From assembly GCA_973895155.1 (NCBI GenBank), contig OZ316898.1:20150001-20214000 (forward strand): 64,000 bases of DNA, given 5' to 3'. This document shows, in pieces, positions 20,396 to 34,379 of this stretch. Below the pieces are notes generated by a model. That model had not been told where the DNA came from. It worked only from the letters and a program-made list of their open reading frames with translations, and ran no database searches. A program made the position numbers and the translations under genes. Position 1 is the stretch's first letter; each line of letters begins with the position of its first letter. The DNA comes from Marsupella aquatica. Lineage: Eukaryota > Marchantiophyta.

Positions 20396-22849
20396 AGGGC
20401 CAGCAAGCTCGGGGAACTGTTCAGCAGCCCCCTTTCGCAACGACCACAGCCATACATCGGCTTCCTTGCCACTGCTGCCGTCCATTACTGATTGCGCCAA
20501 GCTCCTTCGTTTGTTTTTTTGGTTCGGATCGATGGTGTGGGCATCGATCATCTTTTTTGGAGCTTCTCGATGGCTTTGTGATATTCCGTACCCTCGTTGC
20601 TAAAGACTTCTCGAAGGATGAGGACCTCAAATAATGGGACCCACATGAAAGTAATCGTCACGTGTGTTTTTGTCATATTTTGTGACCCCTTTGTACTAGT
20701 GAGAACGAGGGCAAATGCTGTGACCGGTCACACACCTAACGGACTAAAGGTTTAGACTCGACTACCCATTCCAGTGACGTCTGTCCAGACTGGCCACACC
20801 TGAATGGACCAAAGGTTTCTACCCCTTGGAAATTGCCCACTCTAGTACAGTCGTCTGGGACCGGTCTCACGTAGAGGAACCAACGGGTTGCAACTGGTAG
20901 AAATTGCCCATTCCAGTCCAGTCCATCGGGTTTAAGTGCAACATGGATAACTGTATTCCATGGATAAGTGCAGGCTGTCATGTACAGCAGTCCTCTAATC
21001 TGATGGTTTTTTTTTCTTTGTAAATGTAGGGAAAATGCAGTTGTAGTAAGTGGATCTCAATCTTCAATAAATGACAATTAAATAGCAACATTTACTTCTA
21101 CAAGTGTACAATGCTTATATCAGTTATTTCAAAGACTACACACAACACACTTATTGATAAGAGCTTGCAATGTTTTGGTAGAGTACCTACAATCATGCAC
21201 TTGTCTAGTTTGTAAGGGGCACTATGAGGGTTTAGGGTATGAGGACTAAGGTGTAGGACCGGACAACAGGTTCACAAGTACAGCACAATTCCTGATTGCA
21301 ACCCTGAACCTACAACTCAGAGTGCCTAAGGGGGTAGAATATTGAGAGTGAAGGTTGGGGCTAGGGTAAAAGTGGTCAAAACTTAATTTCTTTCTCTAAC
21401 TGCATGTGTTGCAGTTCTATAATCATTCACATACCCAGAAGTGCATAAATTTAACTCCCTGCACTTATTGGGCATGCTCTTGGGGTTCGTGGGAGCTTGC
21501 ACTTAGTCAATGTATTAAAATGCAGAATACGAATTAAGTGTACTGAAAGTACAGTTGCTCCTGTTTAAGTGCAACCTCATTATGGGCAAAAATGCACTAC
21601 AGTAAGTGCAAACAATTGGTCGACCCCAGTCGAAAACCGAGGAATTTCAGTTTGACGTGCCTTTTGCTAACTGAAAGGCACTCCACATCAGTGTTTCTTG
21701 GTGTTTTCTTGAGCCCACTGCTTGTCATGTAGGATGGTGGACACAATCAGTAAATGGGCCCCCAAGTTCTTGTAAAGTCACCTGCGACCCATTCTACTCA
21801 ATGTAAGGTACAGATTTAATCTGAGAGGTCAAACAGAAGCAGTGGGCCCGTACCAGAATGTTTTTACTCTAAAAAACCAGCCAAATTCCACCTCACTGAA
21901 AAGCCTTTGCCCAACATTTCCCAGGCTGTGATTTGTCTTCGACTAGTCAACTTCCATTGTAGCCACAAGGACCCCGTCCAAAAGTAATGTGGAATCTTCT
22001 TAGCATATTCTCCTCCACCCCATCCAACGTGGCATTCTCCACCTTCGCCAACAAGAAATAAACCTTCAAATTTACCTTGGCCCAGACGCTTGCTAAAGCT
22101 ATGCCCCTACAGTGACTGTCAAGTTTGATGGACTCCCAAGTCTCTTGCCCCTGGTCTCCCATTCCTCCCCTATGCTGTGATGGCGGTTTCTTACACAGGA
22201 AGGTACTCCCTGGGTTCTCCCACCACGGTCCCATGTGTCCTTCCAGGTCCACAGCCCGTGTCTCCCGTCGCCCCCATTCCGCTGTGACGGCAGGTTCATG
22301 CAACGGCACGGTAGTACGGTACTCCACAGCATCATTCCCCGCCCGGGTCCCATGATCCGTACCCACCCAGGGGTCTTCCCACTCTCGCAATCGCTCCGCA
22401 CCGAAGTAGCGACCCGGGGAGGTGGATCGGACGGGCCAGGTTGCTTCGGGAAGGCCTCCCACACCAAGATCGCTTTTTGTCTGGCGCAGCTGACCGCAGA
22501 TCTTTTGGTTCGGCAGGATCGCTTTTCGTCGTTTCTCCTGAGCAGAGTATACCTGCTAACCGCAGGTACAGTAGGTAGCTCCGACGGCGCTCCGTTGCTG
22601 GGCTTGCCGTCGGGAAACCATGGTCAGAAATCCGAACAGGGGATTCGGTTATTTAATCGCTGTGCGGCTGCACTCCACTCCAGATCAGCACTGTGGTATC
22701 TTCGATAGTTTCTGTGTTCGTTCCCCTTGCAATCATTCGATCGATGTTGTGAATCTGCCTTGATTGCATTTCTACGCTTTAGAGCCAGCCTGGTCTTGAA
22801 AATCACAGAACCCTCCTGCCGAAATTGAGAGAAAAAATCGGAGTGGGAA
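20396..22849. other. Intergenic stretch with a degenerate repeat, no gene recognised
   Basis: 20715-20935 holds about three weak ~75-bp repeats (ACCGGTC.., GGACCAAAGGTTT, TAGAAATTGCCCA). The frames at 21947-22708 overlap on opposite strands in GC-rich DNA and match no family I know, so I leave them out. Confidence 0.4.
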
Positions 22850-23112
22850 TTGAGCGACGACGACTCGTCTCGTTCAAGGAAAGTGTGGGCGGGGAGAGAT
22901 TGCGAACGAATATCTCGGGAACGGATTTCGTGCTTCGTTGCTCGGTCGCTTCCTGATCATCGCCTCTTCAGAGTGATAAAGCGTCACACCTCCTCCCGAG
23001 CATCCATCTACAGTCTGTTCAGGGAAGGCGAGGAGAAGCTGTCGAGAGTTGTAGACGGAGAGACAGCGAGACTGAGAGGGAGACAGTGAAGCAGCTAGCT
23101 GTTTGCTATTGA

Positions 23113-23216
23113 CTACTTCTCTACCCACGCGGGTCTTTTGTTTCTGTCCTCAATCTCTAGTTGTTTCTTACCCACTTGGGTCTTTTGTTTCTGTTCTCAA
23201 TCTCTAGTTGTTTCTG
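23113..23216 (+). repeat. Short tandem duplication (~50 bp)
   Basis: The phrase GGGTCTTTTGTTTCTG then TCTCAATCTCTAGTTGTTTCT occurs twice in a row with three or four differences. Confidence 0.75.
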
Positions 23217-23719
23217 TATCCTGAGGTGAATAAGTTCAATAGCGCTTGAGCGATCCCGCACAGTTGTGTCTTTCAAGACGTGCAATTATCTTGAGCCTTG
23301 GTTGCTGTCTGAAGTAAGTACAGTATTCTCGTATAGTGAGGAGGTTTTCGACGACTGCAGCATTCTCGATTACTGTTAGGTTGGGTAGGACTTCCGGATT
23401 CTGTTCAGTGGCCGCAATTTTCGACTTGCCTGGTTGAAGTCGGGTCGTAGCAGAATTGGATCCTAGTCGTCAAGGAAGCACAAATTCGTTTGGATTGTGG
23501 CTATTGGAAGTGAAATTGAGAAGACGGTAATTAGAAAGGCGCAGTGCGCAGAGTGGAAGGAGATTTGTGTGGTCATAGAGCGGAGAGGATCTAGACATCG
23601 CGAGTGAACCTTTTCGGTTTTGAGAAAGAGGTAACGGAATCGCGTTCGTGTGGCGAGAAAGTTTTGGGACAGAGTATTTTTGAAAGTATTCTGCCGTGAA
23701 CGATTTTGCTGGGATCGAG

Positions 23720-23965
23720 ATGGCCAGAGCAGCAGCAGCGCGTGCTACCGCCTTCATGCTCGAGACTGCGCCTCCTTCGGTCATCACCGTGAGCAGACGG
23801 TCGACCTCTCAGAAGAGATTGTATACAATCGTGGAGGAGAGTTTGTTAGGTTTGGTGCTCGAGACTGCGCCACCTTCGGTCATCACCGTTAACAGACGGT
23901 CGAGCTCCCAGAAGAGAATGGACACAATCGTGGAGGAGAGTTTGTTAGGGCTCCGAGGTGACTAG
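23720..23965 (+). CDS. Candidate small protein with an internal 33-residue duplication
   Basis: From the ATG at 23720, which has a good plant context (GAGATGGCC), the frame encodes 81 residues. A 33-residue unit (LETAPPSVITVSRRS...EESLLGLV) occurs twice, because a 99-bp segment is duplicated in frame. Between copies I count three silent and four replacement changes. There is no signal peptide or membrane segment. I do not recognise the family. The surrounding 22.8-24.3 kb looks like a transcribed GC-richer zone, but no introns or partners are identifiable. It could be chance. Confidence 0.3.
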   Translation: MARAAAARATAFMLETAPPSVITVSRRSTSQKRLYTIVEESLLGLVLETAPPSVITVNRRSSSQKRMDTIVEESLLGLRGD

Positions 23966-24299
23966 CTCTTTCACTACGATGGGGCTGAACCACTGGGGTA
24001 CCGCCCGGACCGGACATTGTCACAGTCCTTATTGTCAAAGACGTGGCCCGAGCTGCATCATTTGCGCGCAATGAAATGACAGCACCTAAGGAAGCGGAAT
24101 TGCTGTGGATTTCTGTGAATGTCCTACTCTGTAAAGACTGCCATCCGGACCAATGCTCTTCCTTGCTGGCAAACTGCACCCAGCGGATCCCTTATGCCTG
24201 CCGTAGAGACTGCGGCCAAGGGATATGTATCACTTCGGTAATTCATGTGCTACGGAAGATAATTCTTGGCACGAAGTAGTGAATGAGAATGAACGGTAT

Positions 24300-27200
24300 C
24301 CTTTACGATAGGACCCTCTCCTAAGAGTGCTAGGCGTTCGTCGTCCTGCCTTTGTCTTCGGACGCGAAGGCTAGCCGCCGCGATTTGTTTCCCAAATGGC
24401 CTCCTTAGGCATTTATGTAACATTGTAGATTATCGATTAACGGGTCACCATTGGACCCCGAGTGAGATTTTTCATCTTCAGTGTAGCATCCTCATAGTGG
24501 AGCACGGGGAGTGTTGTTGGACGTCACTTCTGATATCTCAATACAATTTTATTGCAGTATTGCTCAATCATTGTAGTTCCACATGGAGTCTTGTCGTTGG
24601 ATATCTGCACACACTCGAACTGGATTTTCACTGCACTGAGTCTGTGAGCTGCAGCTGTCGGATGATAGGATGCAGACCTTGAATGTGGAGGTCTTTCTAT
24701 GTTTTCCTTTTTGCAATTGCTGCTAATTAGTGTAATGCAACTTGACTCTCCAGAGGTGCTATTTTCACATCCAATTTAAGTCTATTCCTTCTTGGTCGAC
24801 CGTCATTGTACTTCTCTAAAGTGTACTGGGTATGCTAATAGATGTTTCGATTTTGTCTACGTGCTCGCTCTTTCACGGAGTTCCACTGTCTGGGATCCGC
24901 TGTTTGGCACATTCCGGCTGTCTCTCTTTATTCAGACTGGTTTCTTACTCTTCCTAGAGTTTTCACCTCTGTGCATTATACTTGACCTTACCTCTTCAGT
25001 GAAACGAGAAGGGAGGAATTAATTTTGATGGACCTTGGTTCTTTAGCCTGTCCTATTTTTCCGAATTGAAATGTTGGAATAGGACAACTCGCAATTACGC
25101 GAAAGCGCATGTTCGTGCAAGTAGGGGAGTCTTAGCTGGAGCCAACTGTTTCAGGGGCATTAACAGTCCATGGACAAAGATAGCATTGTCGTGGTAATAG
25201 CATCCAATCGCTGTCATATTCAATTGCGGTAGAATGAGCTACAATTTTGGACATGAGCCGTATCCGTCCAGAGTTGTCAGTCGACCATCTCAGAGAGGCC
25301 CTTCCTCGAAAACACAGCATTGACGTGACCGAACAAGATCATATGATTCAATTTGTTTTTCGTGAGAAACACGGCCGCAGTAATGGTCTCAGTCTGGAGA
25401 TCAACATCGAAATTAACGATGGAGATCTTCAATACAGACGTACATCTATCTGCATAAAAAAATGTTCCGGGTAGAGACGGCAGTAATTCATGTGATGTGA
25501 GTTATGTACTGCCGGACGTCTGTCCTGGAAATTCATTCTTCCAGTGACCCTTTCGTTCCTCGCTTGTCGAGATCTCAACCAAGTTGGAACTGAAGGAATG
25601 GATACCACGAACCGAAGCAGCAATAGGACTCAGAATTCCTATCGCAGCGATTGTTTCTATTACGGCTAGATCGTCCTCACGGTCATGGGTCCCGATTGAG
25701 TGAAGCTATTCTTTGCATCCAATGCAATAAAATATGCGGGTTTAGCTTCACGATGGTATCTACGAGTGAGCATTGAAATTAATCGGAAATCCCCAGGAAA
25801 CCAAATTGTTGACAGGAAACCACGCAGTTGGGTTGCAATCAGAATGAAATAAAATGCAGATGGCGTCGGAGCTTCTAGTCTCCAGCCAGGAACAGAAATG
25901 CTTACAAGAATGAAAGAATTGTGGATCTGGAAAGAATTCTGGAAACTAAATATTGGAGCCCCAAAGAACAAACTAGAACAACCCTAGAGGGATTTTCTGC
26001 TCATGATGCTCACTCGAAATGGAATATAGAACACCATGAAAAAAAGTGAACCATTGACTTCTCTCCCAGATAACAGGTTGAAACAGTTCCGAAGGAGTGC
26101 GTGAGATATGAGAGATTGAAGGTTCTCGATTGGCCTGTCAAACGGCTGCAAATTTGTCTTGTTGATTGCGTCCTCTCCGGGAGAACTTGTTGGCATGGGC
26201 TCTAAGATTTCTTCTTTGATAAAGCAGTAATTTCATAGGTCATTGACTTGTTGTTTTCTGATTGAAAACCTTCCCAGATTCGTTATGAGGATCGTTCTTT
26301 AAACAAACCTTGAAGATATTGCCAGCCCAATTTCTAGTCGACAAACAGCCCCACACCTACAGTAGAAATTCTGAGATCTTGAGAAAATTAATTGAGATTG
26401 CCGCAGGAGATTGAAGAAGGGACACCACAACATGTCCTCGTCTACTAGATGAAAAACTTTGGGGATCATGGACTATCTTTTGGTGTATATTGTGCTACCG
26501 TAGGCCAACGAAACGGGTTCTGCAGGAAAAAATACAAATTCTCAGGAATCACATCGGAAGAAACAAACATGATTTTGATGATGGGTTTCACATCTGAGGA
26601 TCGCAGAAGCTACAAAGTCTGCGCTGGTGAAAAAAGTGAGACCAATCCAGAACATTGAATTATCATGGATGAAGTTTCATCGATGCAAAGCTTCAGAAAC
26701 GTCGTGTCAAGACAAGCACACCTGACGACAATGACAAGGTGTTCTCCCTTTGGTGCAACTCGCTGGCCTTAGCCGTAATTGAGGTGTGCACAGGCTAGCC
26801 CAATCCAACGTGAGCTGTATTATGTTGTCGTGAATGGGAAGCTCGCTAGATTTAGGCTTTACCAATAGGGAGGGGGTCCAGCTGGATATGGGACTTGAGT
26901 CAGTCTGCCGCATTGACATATGCACTTTGTCAAGGCTAGCTGGAAATCTTTCGACTGGAATGACCTACAGGTCAGATGAAAAGATCCCGGCGGTTTATAG
27001 ATCAAAGACGAGAGAAGTCTTGCATGAGACGTTATTCTAAACTCCACTCCGACCCAGTCTCCGAAAATGCACACCACAATGTATGTGAAGGATGGAAAAC
27101 CAACATGAATGAATGAATCACTCAAGGGATGAACTTTATCTCCATCGGGACCGTAAAGGATCACGGGATGACAAAGGTACAAAGAAAGGGCAAAGTCAAA

Positions 27201-28256
27201 ACACCAGAACAAAACAGGAGACAACCCAATGGACGTGTAGGTATCCGGCGAAGGAATTGGAAAAAGTGATTGTTGGCCTGTGTTGCAAAGATGATAGGTT
27301 TACGCAGAAAAGTATATATTTGGGATACATCTGTTATAAAGTTGTGATCATTCCAAAGCCTAGCAATCCAAAGAGTTCTGCCATGACTGTGTACTAGTGC
27401 ATTCCGCATGAGACCCAACAAAATTGATCTAATCAGCAATGAGCCTGAAAGTGCTCTCCACAAACATCAAGTGCCCAATGATAATCACGGAAAGGGATGG
27501 GAATCCACATTCACGGAAGGGATGGGAGTTCAACCATTGACAATAAGTAGATTCACTGCTTTTCACAAAAAGTAAAGCAATTGGGGATGCAAGGAGAGTC
27601 ACAGCATGAGATGAATCTATAAGTCTCGAAAGACTAGAAGGAGAGTTGGTTAATTCCTAGGTGACCACTGTAGTGACAGCCAAAGCACAAGTTTCTCACA
27701 ACGTTGAACGACAGAATGACGATGGAGAACATCAAGATGCGGGGCTGAGAGATGCTAGCTGTTCCCCTTGCGGTTTATTAAAGAAGGTACTACCAGCACA
27801 TGCGCTTGAGAATTCATTCACACGGAATTTTTCATCATCTTTTGAATTGCAAAACTAGTAAGCTTGAGAAACTGATTCTAATTTCCAACTCTTGAGTATG
27901 AGACCGTGGTGGATTGGTGGATTTTTATTTAATTTTTTAATAAATTTTCATTTATTCCGCGTGAATCCCAGTATGCCAAAAAAGGCAAAAGGAGCCTCAA
28001 CGGGCAAAAGAAGGTAGTAGGCCTCACACTTAAACATCCAACAACTCAACAGAGCGGGTCGTTCCAAGGAATAGAAAACACAGCGCACCTCACAAGCATG
28101 CATCATCAGGACTATCTAAGAATCAATATTGTACTACTGGTCGGAAGGCAAACAAGTCAGCCCAGGCAGAAAGGAGGCAGCCATAGTAAACCAGAGTAAT
28201 GGGTTTTGGCAGAGGTTCAACCTAAAAGAACGGCAATGGTCCAGAATCTAGCCCTC
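24300..28256. other. Intergenic stretch, no gene recognised
   Basis: Many frames of 60-120 residues occur on both strands, but none shows a motif, a domain or a splice-compatible continuation. No terminal repeats were seen. Confidence 0.45.
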
Positions 28257-28650
28257 ACTTAAAGGGGAAGGAACAAATGTAGCAATAAACCAGCGGAAAG
28301 AACAAGACTACACCTTCGGACCATAAAGGGTTACTACTACAGTAGTAAGGACAGTGAGGCCACATAAAAAGCCAGTGGATCAGGGTATTACCGAGCACAA
28401 AGGGGATAGTAATTGACTCAATCCTGAGTAGCAGTGCAGCTGTCAAGCACCGCTAAAGGGGAAGGAACAAATGTAGCAATAAACCAGCCGAAAGAACAAG
28501 ACTACACCTTCTTACCATAAAGGGTTACTACTACAGTAGTAAGGACAGTGAGCCACATAAAAAGCCAGTGGATGAGGTATTACCGAGCACAAAGGGGATC
28601 GTAATTGACTAAATCCTAGCAGTGCAGGTGTGCACCTGTCAAGCACCGTT
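28257..28650 (+). repeat. Two-copy tandem duplication, ~196-bp unit
   Basis: AAAGGGGAAGGAACAAATGT through GTCAAGCACCG occurs at 28258 and again at 28454, about 95% identical by eye. It is a recent head-to-tail duplication in noncoding DNA. Confidence 0.85.
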
Positions 28651-30673
28651 AATGTACTTTAACCACAACCAACTCCATTGCAGCGCAAAAACCAATTCAA
28701 AGCCCGGAATAAGGCCAGGCAGCAGCACATCAAAGTCTCCTCCCCCCCACGGCCCGTCTCCGCCAATGCAGGATCAATTGCAGTGGCCCACTTTCAGGTC
28801 GAGAAGCTATCAATGCAGAAGCTACCCTAGTGCTAATTGGGAAGCATTTCCAATTTGTGGCATGATACACAGTAGATAAATCTCTCATGGTTGATAGAAA
28901 GAGCTGCAAACGATTGCAACAAATCAAAGCCCTCCAAAGTACATCATGACACGTAGCTTTGCAAAGCTGTTCAAAAGAGATGAAGCAGCAACAATCACTT
29001 CCCCCTCCACCCTGCTCCCAAGTGACAGAGAAGGAAGCCAAAATCACCCAGTTGCATCTCAAGTAAGGGGGCAGCCCAAGAGCCGCCGATAGCTTTCCCA
29101 GAGATCACACATCAGATCTTGAAATCGACTGCAACCTGACCGCAAGGAAGGATCCAAATCCTTGAGGGAACTAACCCTACCCCGCCCTGCTCCGATGCAT
29201 TCGACAGACAGCTAAAAACCTCCAATCTCAGAATACTAAAGATAGCCAAAAGTCGACCAAGCAAGAGAGAGGAAGAACAATTGCTCTTCCCCTCAAATCA
29301 TCAAGCCCGCTCTGTGCAAAAAAGCTTCATAGCAAAGTACCAGAATCTTTTCTCAATTCTACTCCGAATCCAGGACCCATCGTGGAGAGAAATCAGCAGT
29401 CTCGAAAGGCCAAATCAAAACATGGATCCGCTCCAACGCGAATACCAAATAGCTCTTCCCCCTGATCACAAAACACTTAAAAGTGCAAGAAGCCAGACAG
29501 AAAAGAGACTAAACGTCAATCCTCTCAATCTCAAGCTCAGTCTGTTCCATCGCGCCCACCTAAGCTCTCACAGCGGGACACCCCCCTCCCCCCAAACTTC
29601 TATATGGACAAGTTGTTTCTGTTGCAGCCGGATTGGTGGATTTTTAGAGTCGTTATAAAGGAGTGGCAGACTAATCGAGGGCGAGACAGACATGAAAAAA
29701 AATATAAGTAACACCACTACAAGATCAGCAGCCGTGTGAATGTTGCCACTGTGAATGTTCACACAAATCAAGTCAATAGAGTGAAACCCGCTGTGGGAGG
29801 TTCATATCGCAGCTTCTGCCCTCGGTTTAAAAGATCAATTGTGGTAGAAAATCCTGGAAACCAAATACAATGAAGTAGCCACAAAATGATCTCGACCTCC
29901 GAACACATTCAACCTTCCGAGCTCAAGCCCCCGGGACGGGCGACCATACATCATCATTTTTCCCGGTCCGGACCCGAACTTAGTTGAAGCACGAGTTCTC
30001 ATAGATACCCAAACCAGATCCCTCCCTCTGCTGTCTTGAATTGGCATGTGCGATGGGAAAGTCATCGACATATCAGCTGCAGGCACTGATGGTCTCTGCC
30101 TCGATCTTCTCGAGAATGTTCTGTCACATAACAACTTACTACCTACATTCTAGCTGACGAAGGACTGCTGGAATGCTGTTTTCTCTAGAAAAACTGAACG
30201 ACTGATTGATTTGTCCCTTAGCATTGTCTTCGCTTGTCAGGCTCGCACGAAGTCATCGGCCACCAATTACCCGTGAACGCTAACTTCAGCGAACCAGAAA
30301 CTTGAATAAGTATATCCATAAGTCTGCTTAAAATAACCTTGATGAGCATGCTCATGACAGTATAATCTATAAAGCGTGTTGAGGAAAGCCTGAGTGCAGA
30401 GCCGACGACCTGCTCTCCGTGATCTTCAGAATGGCCGCGCCCCTTCCAGCTCAACTGGATCTGCAACTTAGTTTGAATGGATGCAAAGTTGAACTAGCTC
30501 TGTATCCCAGAGGAGACTGCTCAGCTTAAGTGCGTCGAGAGAACGTTCGGATTTAGGGTTCATCATCGATTGCGAGCTTGATTGATTGATCTATCTGGAG
30601 CGCGTTTGGATGAGTGCAGATTGGGGACAGGCAGGCCCCGTTACGTCAATTTTCTTTATCTTGAGACGCCAGG
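28651..30673. other. Upstream region of the UGT locus, no gene recognised
   Basis: No coding frame with a recognisable domain. I do not see a convincing TATA box immediately before the UGT start. Confidence 0.4.
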
Positions 30674-33600
30674 ATGGAACTGAGCAAGCACGACCTGGCG
30701 TTAACGAATGAACACCGTGCCGAGGTAGCTAAGGCGAATCGTATGAAGGCGGCTGCTCCTCATTTGTTGATGGTCCCTTTCCCAGTTCAACCTCGCATGC
30801 TTCCTATGCTGAGTCTGGCACGACAGATCGCGAGCCATGGGGGAATCAAGATCACTTTCGTGAGCTTTCAAACGTTAATCGATCGACTTCGAAAGAGCGA
30901 AAGCAATTTGAGTGATTCAGTTCAACTCGTCGGCGTTCCAGATGAGCTGCCAGACGCCTATCCACCAAGTGAGCTACCTGTGGACCCAGCTGTGAATCTA
31001 GAGAGCTTGCGGCTTGTGCACTGCATGGGACCTTTTGTAGACAAGCTGTTGCAAGACCAGCACAACCTTCAAGGGCCTACCTGCATGATAACGGACGCAC
31101 TACATGCCATAGGACTGGTACGTGCTTCCCATCGCCTCTTGTTACCACTGCCTTACTGCCCGACCTTTGTTCACTCCCATGGTTGCATTCTGTCCTGTTG
31201 CCTCACTCGGCCGCCACCCAGAGTCATGGTTTTGAGGTCTAGACCATAGGCTCCAAAGTGGAACTTTCGACCGCGAATGATGATTTGATTTGTCATGAAA
31301 TTGTTGCAACTCCGAAGCACGGCAAAGATCGTCTCGCTGGAGCTTTCAGTCCAGGGCAGTATGATATCGTATCGGCCACCCCAATACCGTACCTGCCTTT
31401 TTCATTTTATCGAATTGGATTTTCAAGGCGAGAAGCTTACGAGGATGTTGATGTCTTAGCATCAAATCTAGCAGGGGATCAGCCTCGAAAATTCAATCTG
31501 AAGTCAGAGAACTGTAGACAAACTCACGACTTCTGTACGTTATGGATTATTGCTTTTCAGGATCTTGGTACCAAGTTGAGCATTCCCAAGTATAATTTCT
31601 GTGCCAGTCCAGCTGTTTATGTGCAAGTTCTGCTTAATTCCCCTATGAAAGGATACATTTTTCATGATAAGGATGCATTCATCCGGATACCAGGAGTACC
31701 ACCTTAGCAAGTTCACCATCTTCCTCAAAGTTGTCGTTGGAATATTGGCTTCGACAAAGCTGAGGCTCTTCTCACCCGGTGGTGGAAGTGTGCACTGGAG
31801 GCAGACGGATTGTTGATGAATACGTGCTTGGCATTAGAAGCCGAAGTCATCGACGCTCTCCAAAACTTCGTAAGTGCATGTTGTCTTTCAATCCCAGGTT
31901 AAGTGTAGAGAAGTTCTAAAAGCAGAAATACTGCATCTACCCTAGTGGCTGAAAACTCAGAGAAGTTGAAAATAATTAAGCTCTAGAATCTATAATTAAC
32001 ACTGGTTTGAAGTCTAGATGTCCTCACAAAAAACAGACATGAATGCAGATTAAGTAGAAGGCTGGCTTGATCGGAGGTTCATGTTATTTTCTGTTTACAC
32101 CAGCATTCTGCATTCTGCAGGCTGAGGTTTCTGTCTCCCATCAGTTCTCTAAAAGACACTGAAACTGGGAAACTGACATGTGAATTCAAAGAGAAATCGA
32201 GAAAACAGAATCTGTCTCGTCTAGTAAACTCTTAAATACGGAAAATCGGTAACTGGAGGTCCACTTGGAAAGTACTGAAAACTGACAACACTTGAGGTAT
32301 ATTATGCAGACTTTGCTTCGGCAAAGTTAAGCTAATTAAAGGCCGAATGATTGTCGAGAGTTGACCGGTCCAGGGGGCCATTTTTCATTGAACATCAAGC
32401 AAACTAATCACATTCCAAAGTTCAAGAGTACGTTATGCGCCTGGACTCTGCATATATTGAGAATTTTGAAAGGTTTAATTTGTGAATGCGTAAGTGGTAA
32501 GATACACCAAACATGTAGATGAATTTGAAACGTGGGTGAGTACTTAATAAATGTACTGGGCGGTGATGGCACTGACTGACCATGAATGCAAACCATGCTG
32601 CAGCTGCGGCGTGACATCCCAGTGCTGCCCGTCGGTCCACTCGGGTTGTCGCCAAAACTGTTCTCGCAGAGTGTGTCGATTGAAGGTCTCCAACTCTCTG
32701 ACGACAAGCCAATTACTGACTGGCTGAGTGAGCAGCCTCCTTTGTCAGTGCTGTATGTCAGCTTTGGAACAACGGGAGTGTTGAAGTTTGCAAAGAAGCA
32801 TATAACGGAATTGGCGAGGGGACTGGAGGCTAGTGGCCAACGCTTCTTGTGGGCGTTCCGAACCCCTCCTGGTGTGGACGAGAACGATCCTGAATTGCTG
32901 CCTCCAGGATTCGAAGAGAGAGTGAAGGATCGAGGATTGCTGGTGAAGGGTTGGGCCCCTCAGCTCACAATTCTAGCCCATCCTTCTACAGGTGCATTCC
33001 TGAGTTCCTGCGGCTGGAACTCTGCCACTGAAGCTCTTCCCCTCGGTGTTCCCATAATGGGATGGCCATCGTTTGCTGACCAGCCTATTATCACCAGGTC
33101 CGTCTTTGATCTATTTAATTGGGTTCACTGGTCAGGCGCAGTGTTCTCTTGAATGCAATTCTTTGGTTCAAGGTGTGGATTGGCCCAAGTTGGAATTGAA
33201 GAAAGAGCTTTTGAGTAACCTGTCCCCCAATATTAGTAATGTTCCCCCTAAATTAAATTAATTATCAACCCACGTATTAAGTCATATACGGGTTCCCCAA
33301 TATTAGTAATGTTTCCCCTAAATTAAATTAATTATCAACCCCCTTATTAAGTCATATACTGGTTCCCATTGCCTACATTGCCTGACAAGTTGTTAGTGGC
33401 TAGCCTTAACCCACAACGAACCTCGTCCCCTTCCCTGCTGCATTTTCCTGAGGGCCAAAAGTGCTGGGGTTTTATGAGGGGAGTGTGGAGCAAAAAATGC
33501 CGTGTTTTCTCCCCTCCCCAAACTGGAACTGTGCCCTGCAACAGGGAAGGGGGCATATATGAGGGGGTTGCAGTGGGTTAAGGCTAGCCAGTAGCAACTT

Positions 33601-34379
33601 GTCACATGGCAATGGGAACCCATATATGAGTTAAATACTAACCCAAATTATATAAAATGGGGGCAGGTTAATAATTAATTTAGTTTGGGGGGAACCATAC
33701 TACTATTGCGTAGTTTGGGGGACAGACTAGTAAAAATCAGACCTAGCTAGACTCTGTCTTCTCCCAAACACAAGGCCTTATATATCAAGATGAGAAACTA
33801 GGTTCTAATTGCTTGGAGGGAAGGCTAAGGTAATTGTTGTTGGAAACATGCCCACCTGGGGAATTCATTGCTATCTTTGAGAGATTAAAGCACTTACTCA
33901 GTTTGAGGCTACCTGGATAATGGAGGGAAAGTATAGTTACTTGGCTACAAACAATAGTGTTTGAAGGGTTGCATGTGGAAATGAGAATGTCAGTTTGAGA
34001 AGTTGAGAAGTCTGTGGGTAAGCTTCAAAAATTTGAGGTAACTATGTTTTTTCTTCCATTTTATTTAACACTTGGCCTGCCCTTGAATGTTGGGTGACCA
34101 GATAGTTACTTGGAGGGGGAGTTGAAGGTGGCAGTCACACTTCCTTACAGGGAAGACTTTTTGGTAGAAGCAGACGATTTTGCAAAGGCAATTAATTTTG
34201 TCCTTCAATCCCAAGAAGGCACAGAACTGAGAAAAAGGGTTGAGAAGTACAAGACAAGTATTGGTGACCTGAGGGTGGTCAAAGATGATACTGAGGGAAT
34301 CCAACACCATCATATCTCAACAGGGATAACACAAACAGCTGTTGGATGCCGAGGAGATAACCTGGGTTACTTTTCTTGA
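30674..34379 (+). pseudogene. UDP-glycosyltransferase (family 1), four exons, damaged
   Basis: Exons 30674-31117, 31561-31869, 32604-33097 and 34106-34379 join in frame with GT..AG introns and give a family-typical length of about 506 codons. Exon 1 holds the N-terminal sugar-acceptor domain (PHLLMVPFPVQPRMLPML). Exon 3 holds the full 44-residue PSPG box that binds the UDP-sugar (WAPQLTIL...SFADQ, residues 368-411). Three lesions stand out. A TAG at 31705-31707 (codon 197) interrupts exon 2. The catalytic His in the usual Q-G-H is Arg41. PSPG position 19, normally His (HCGWNS), is Ser386. Family members glycosylate small molecules in the cytosol. This copy is probably inactive unless the stop is a sequencing error. 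Confidence 0.8.

Noticed and set aside
21947-22708. Overlapping frames of 120-170 residues on both strands
   Set aside because: GC-rich DNA opens several frames at once, and none shows a domain, conserved motif or credible splice partner.
31258-31560. Frame read through the first UGT intron
   Set aside because: The exon border at 31561 fits the family. The upstream part is intron without similarity.
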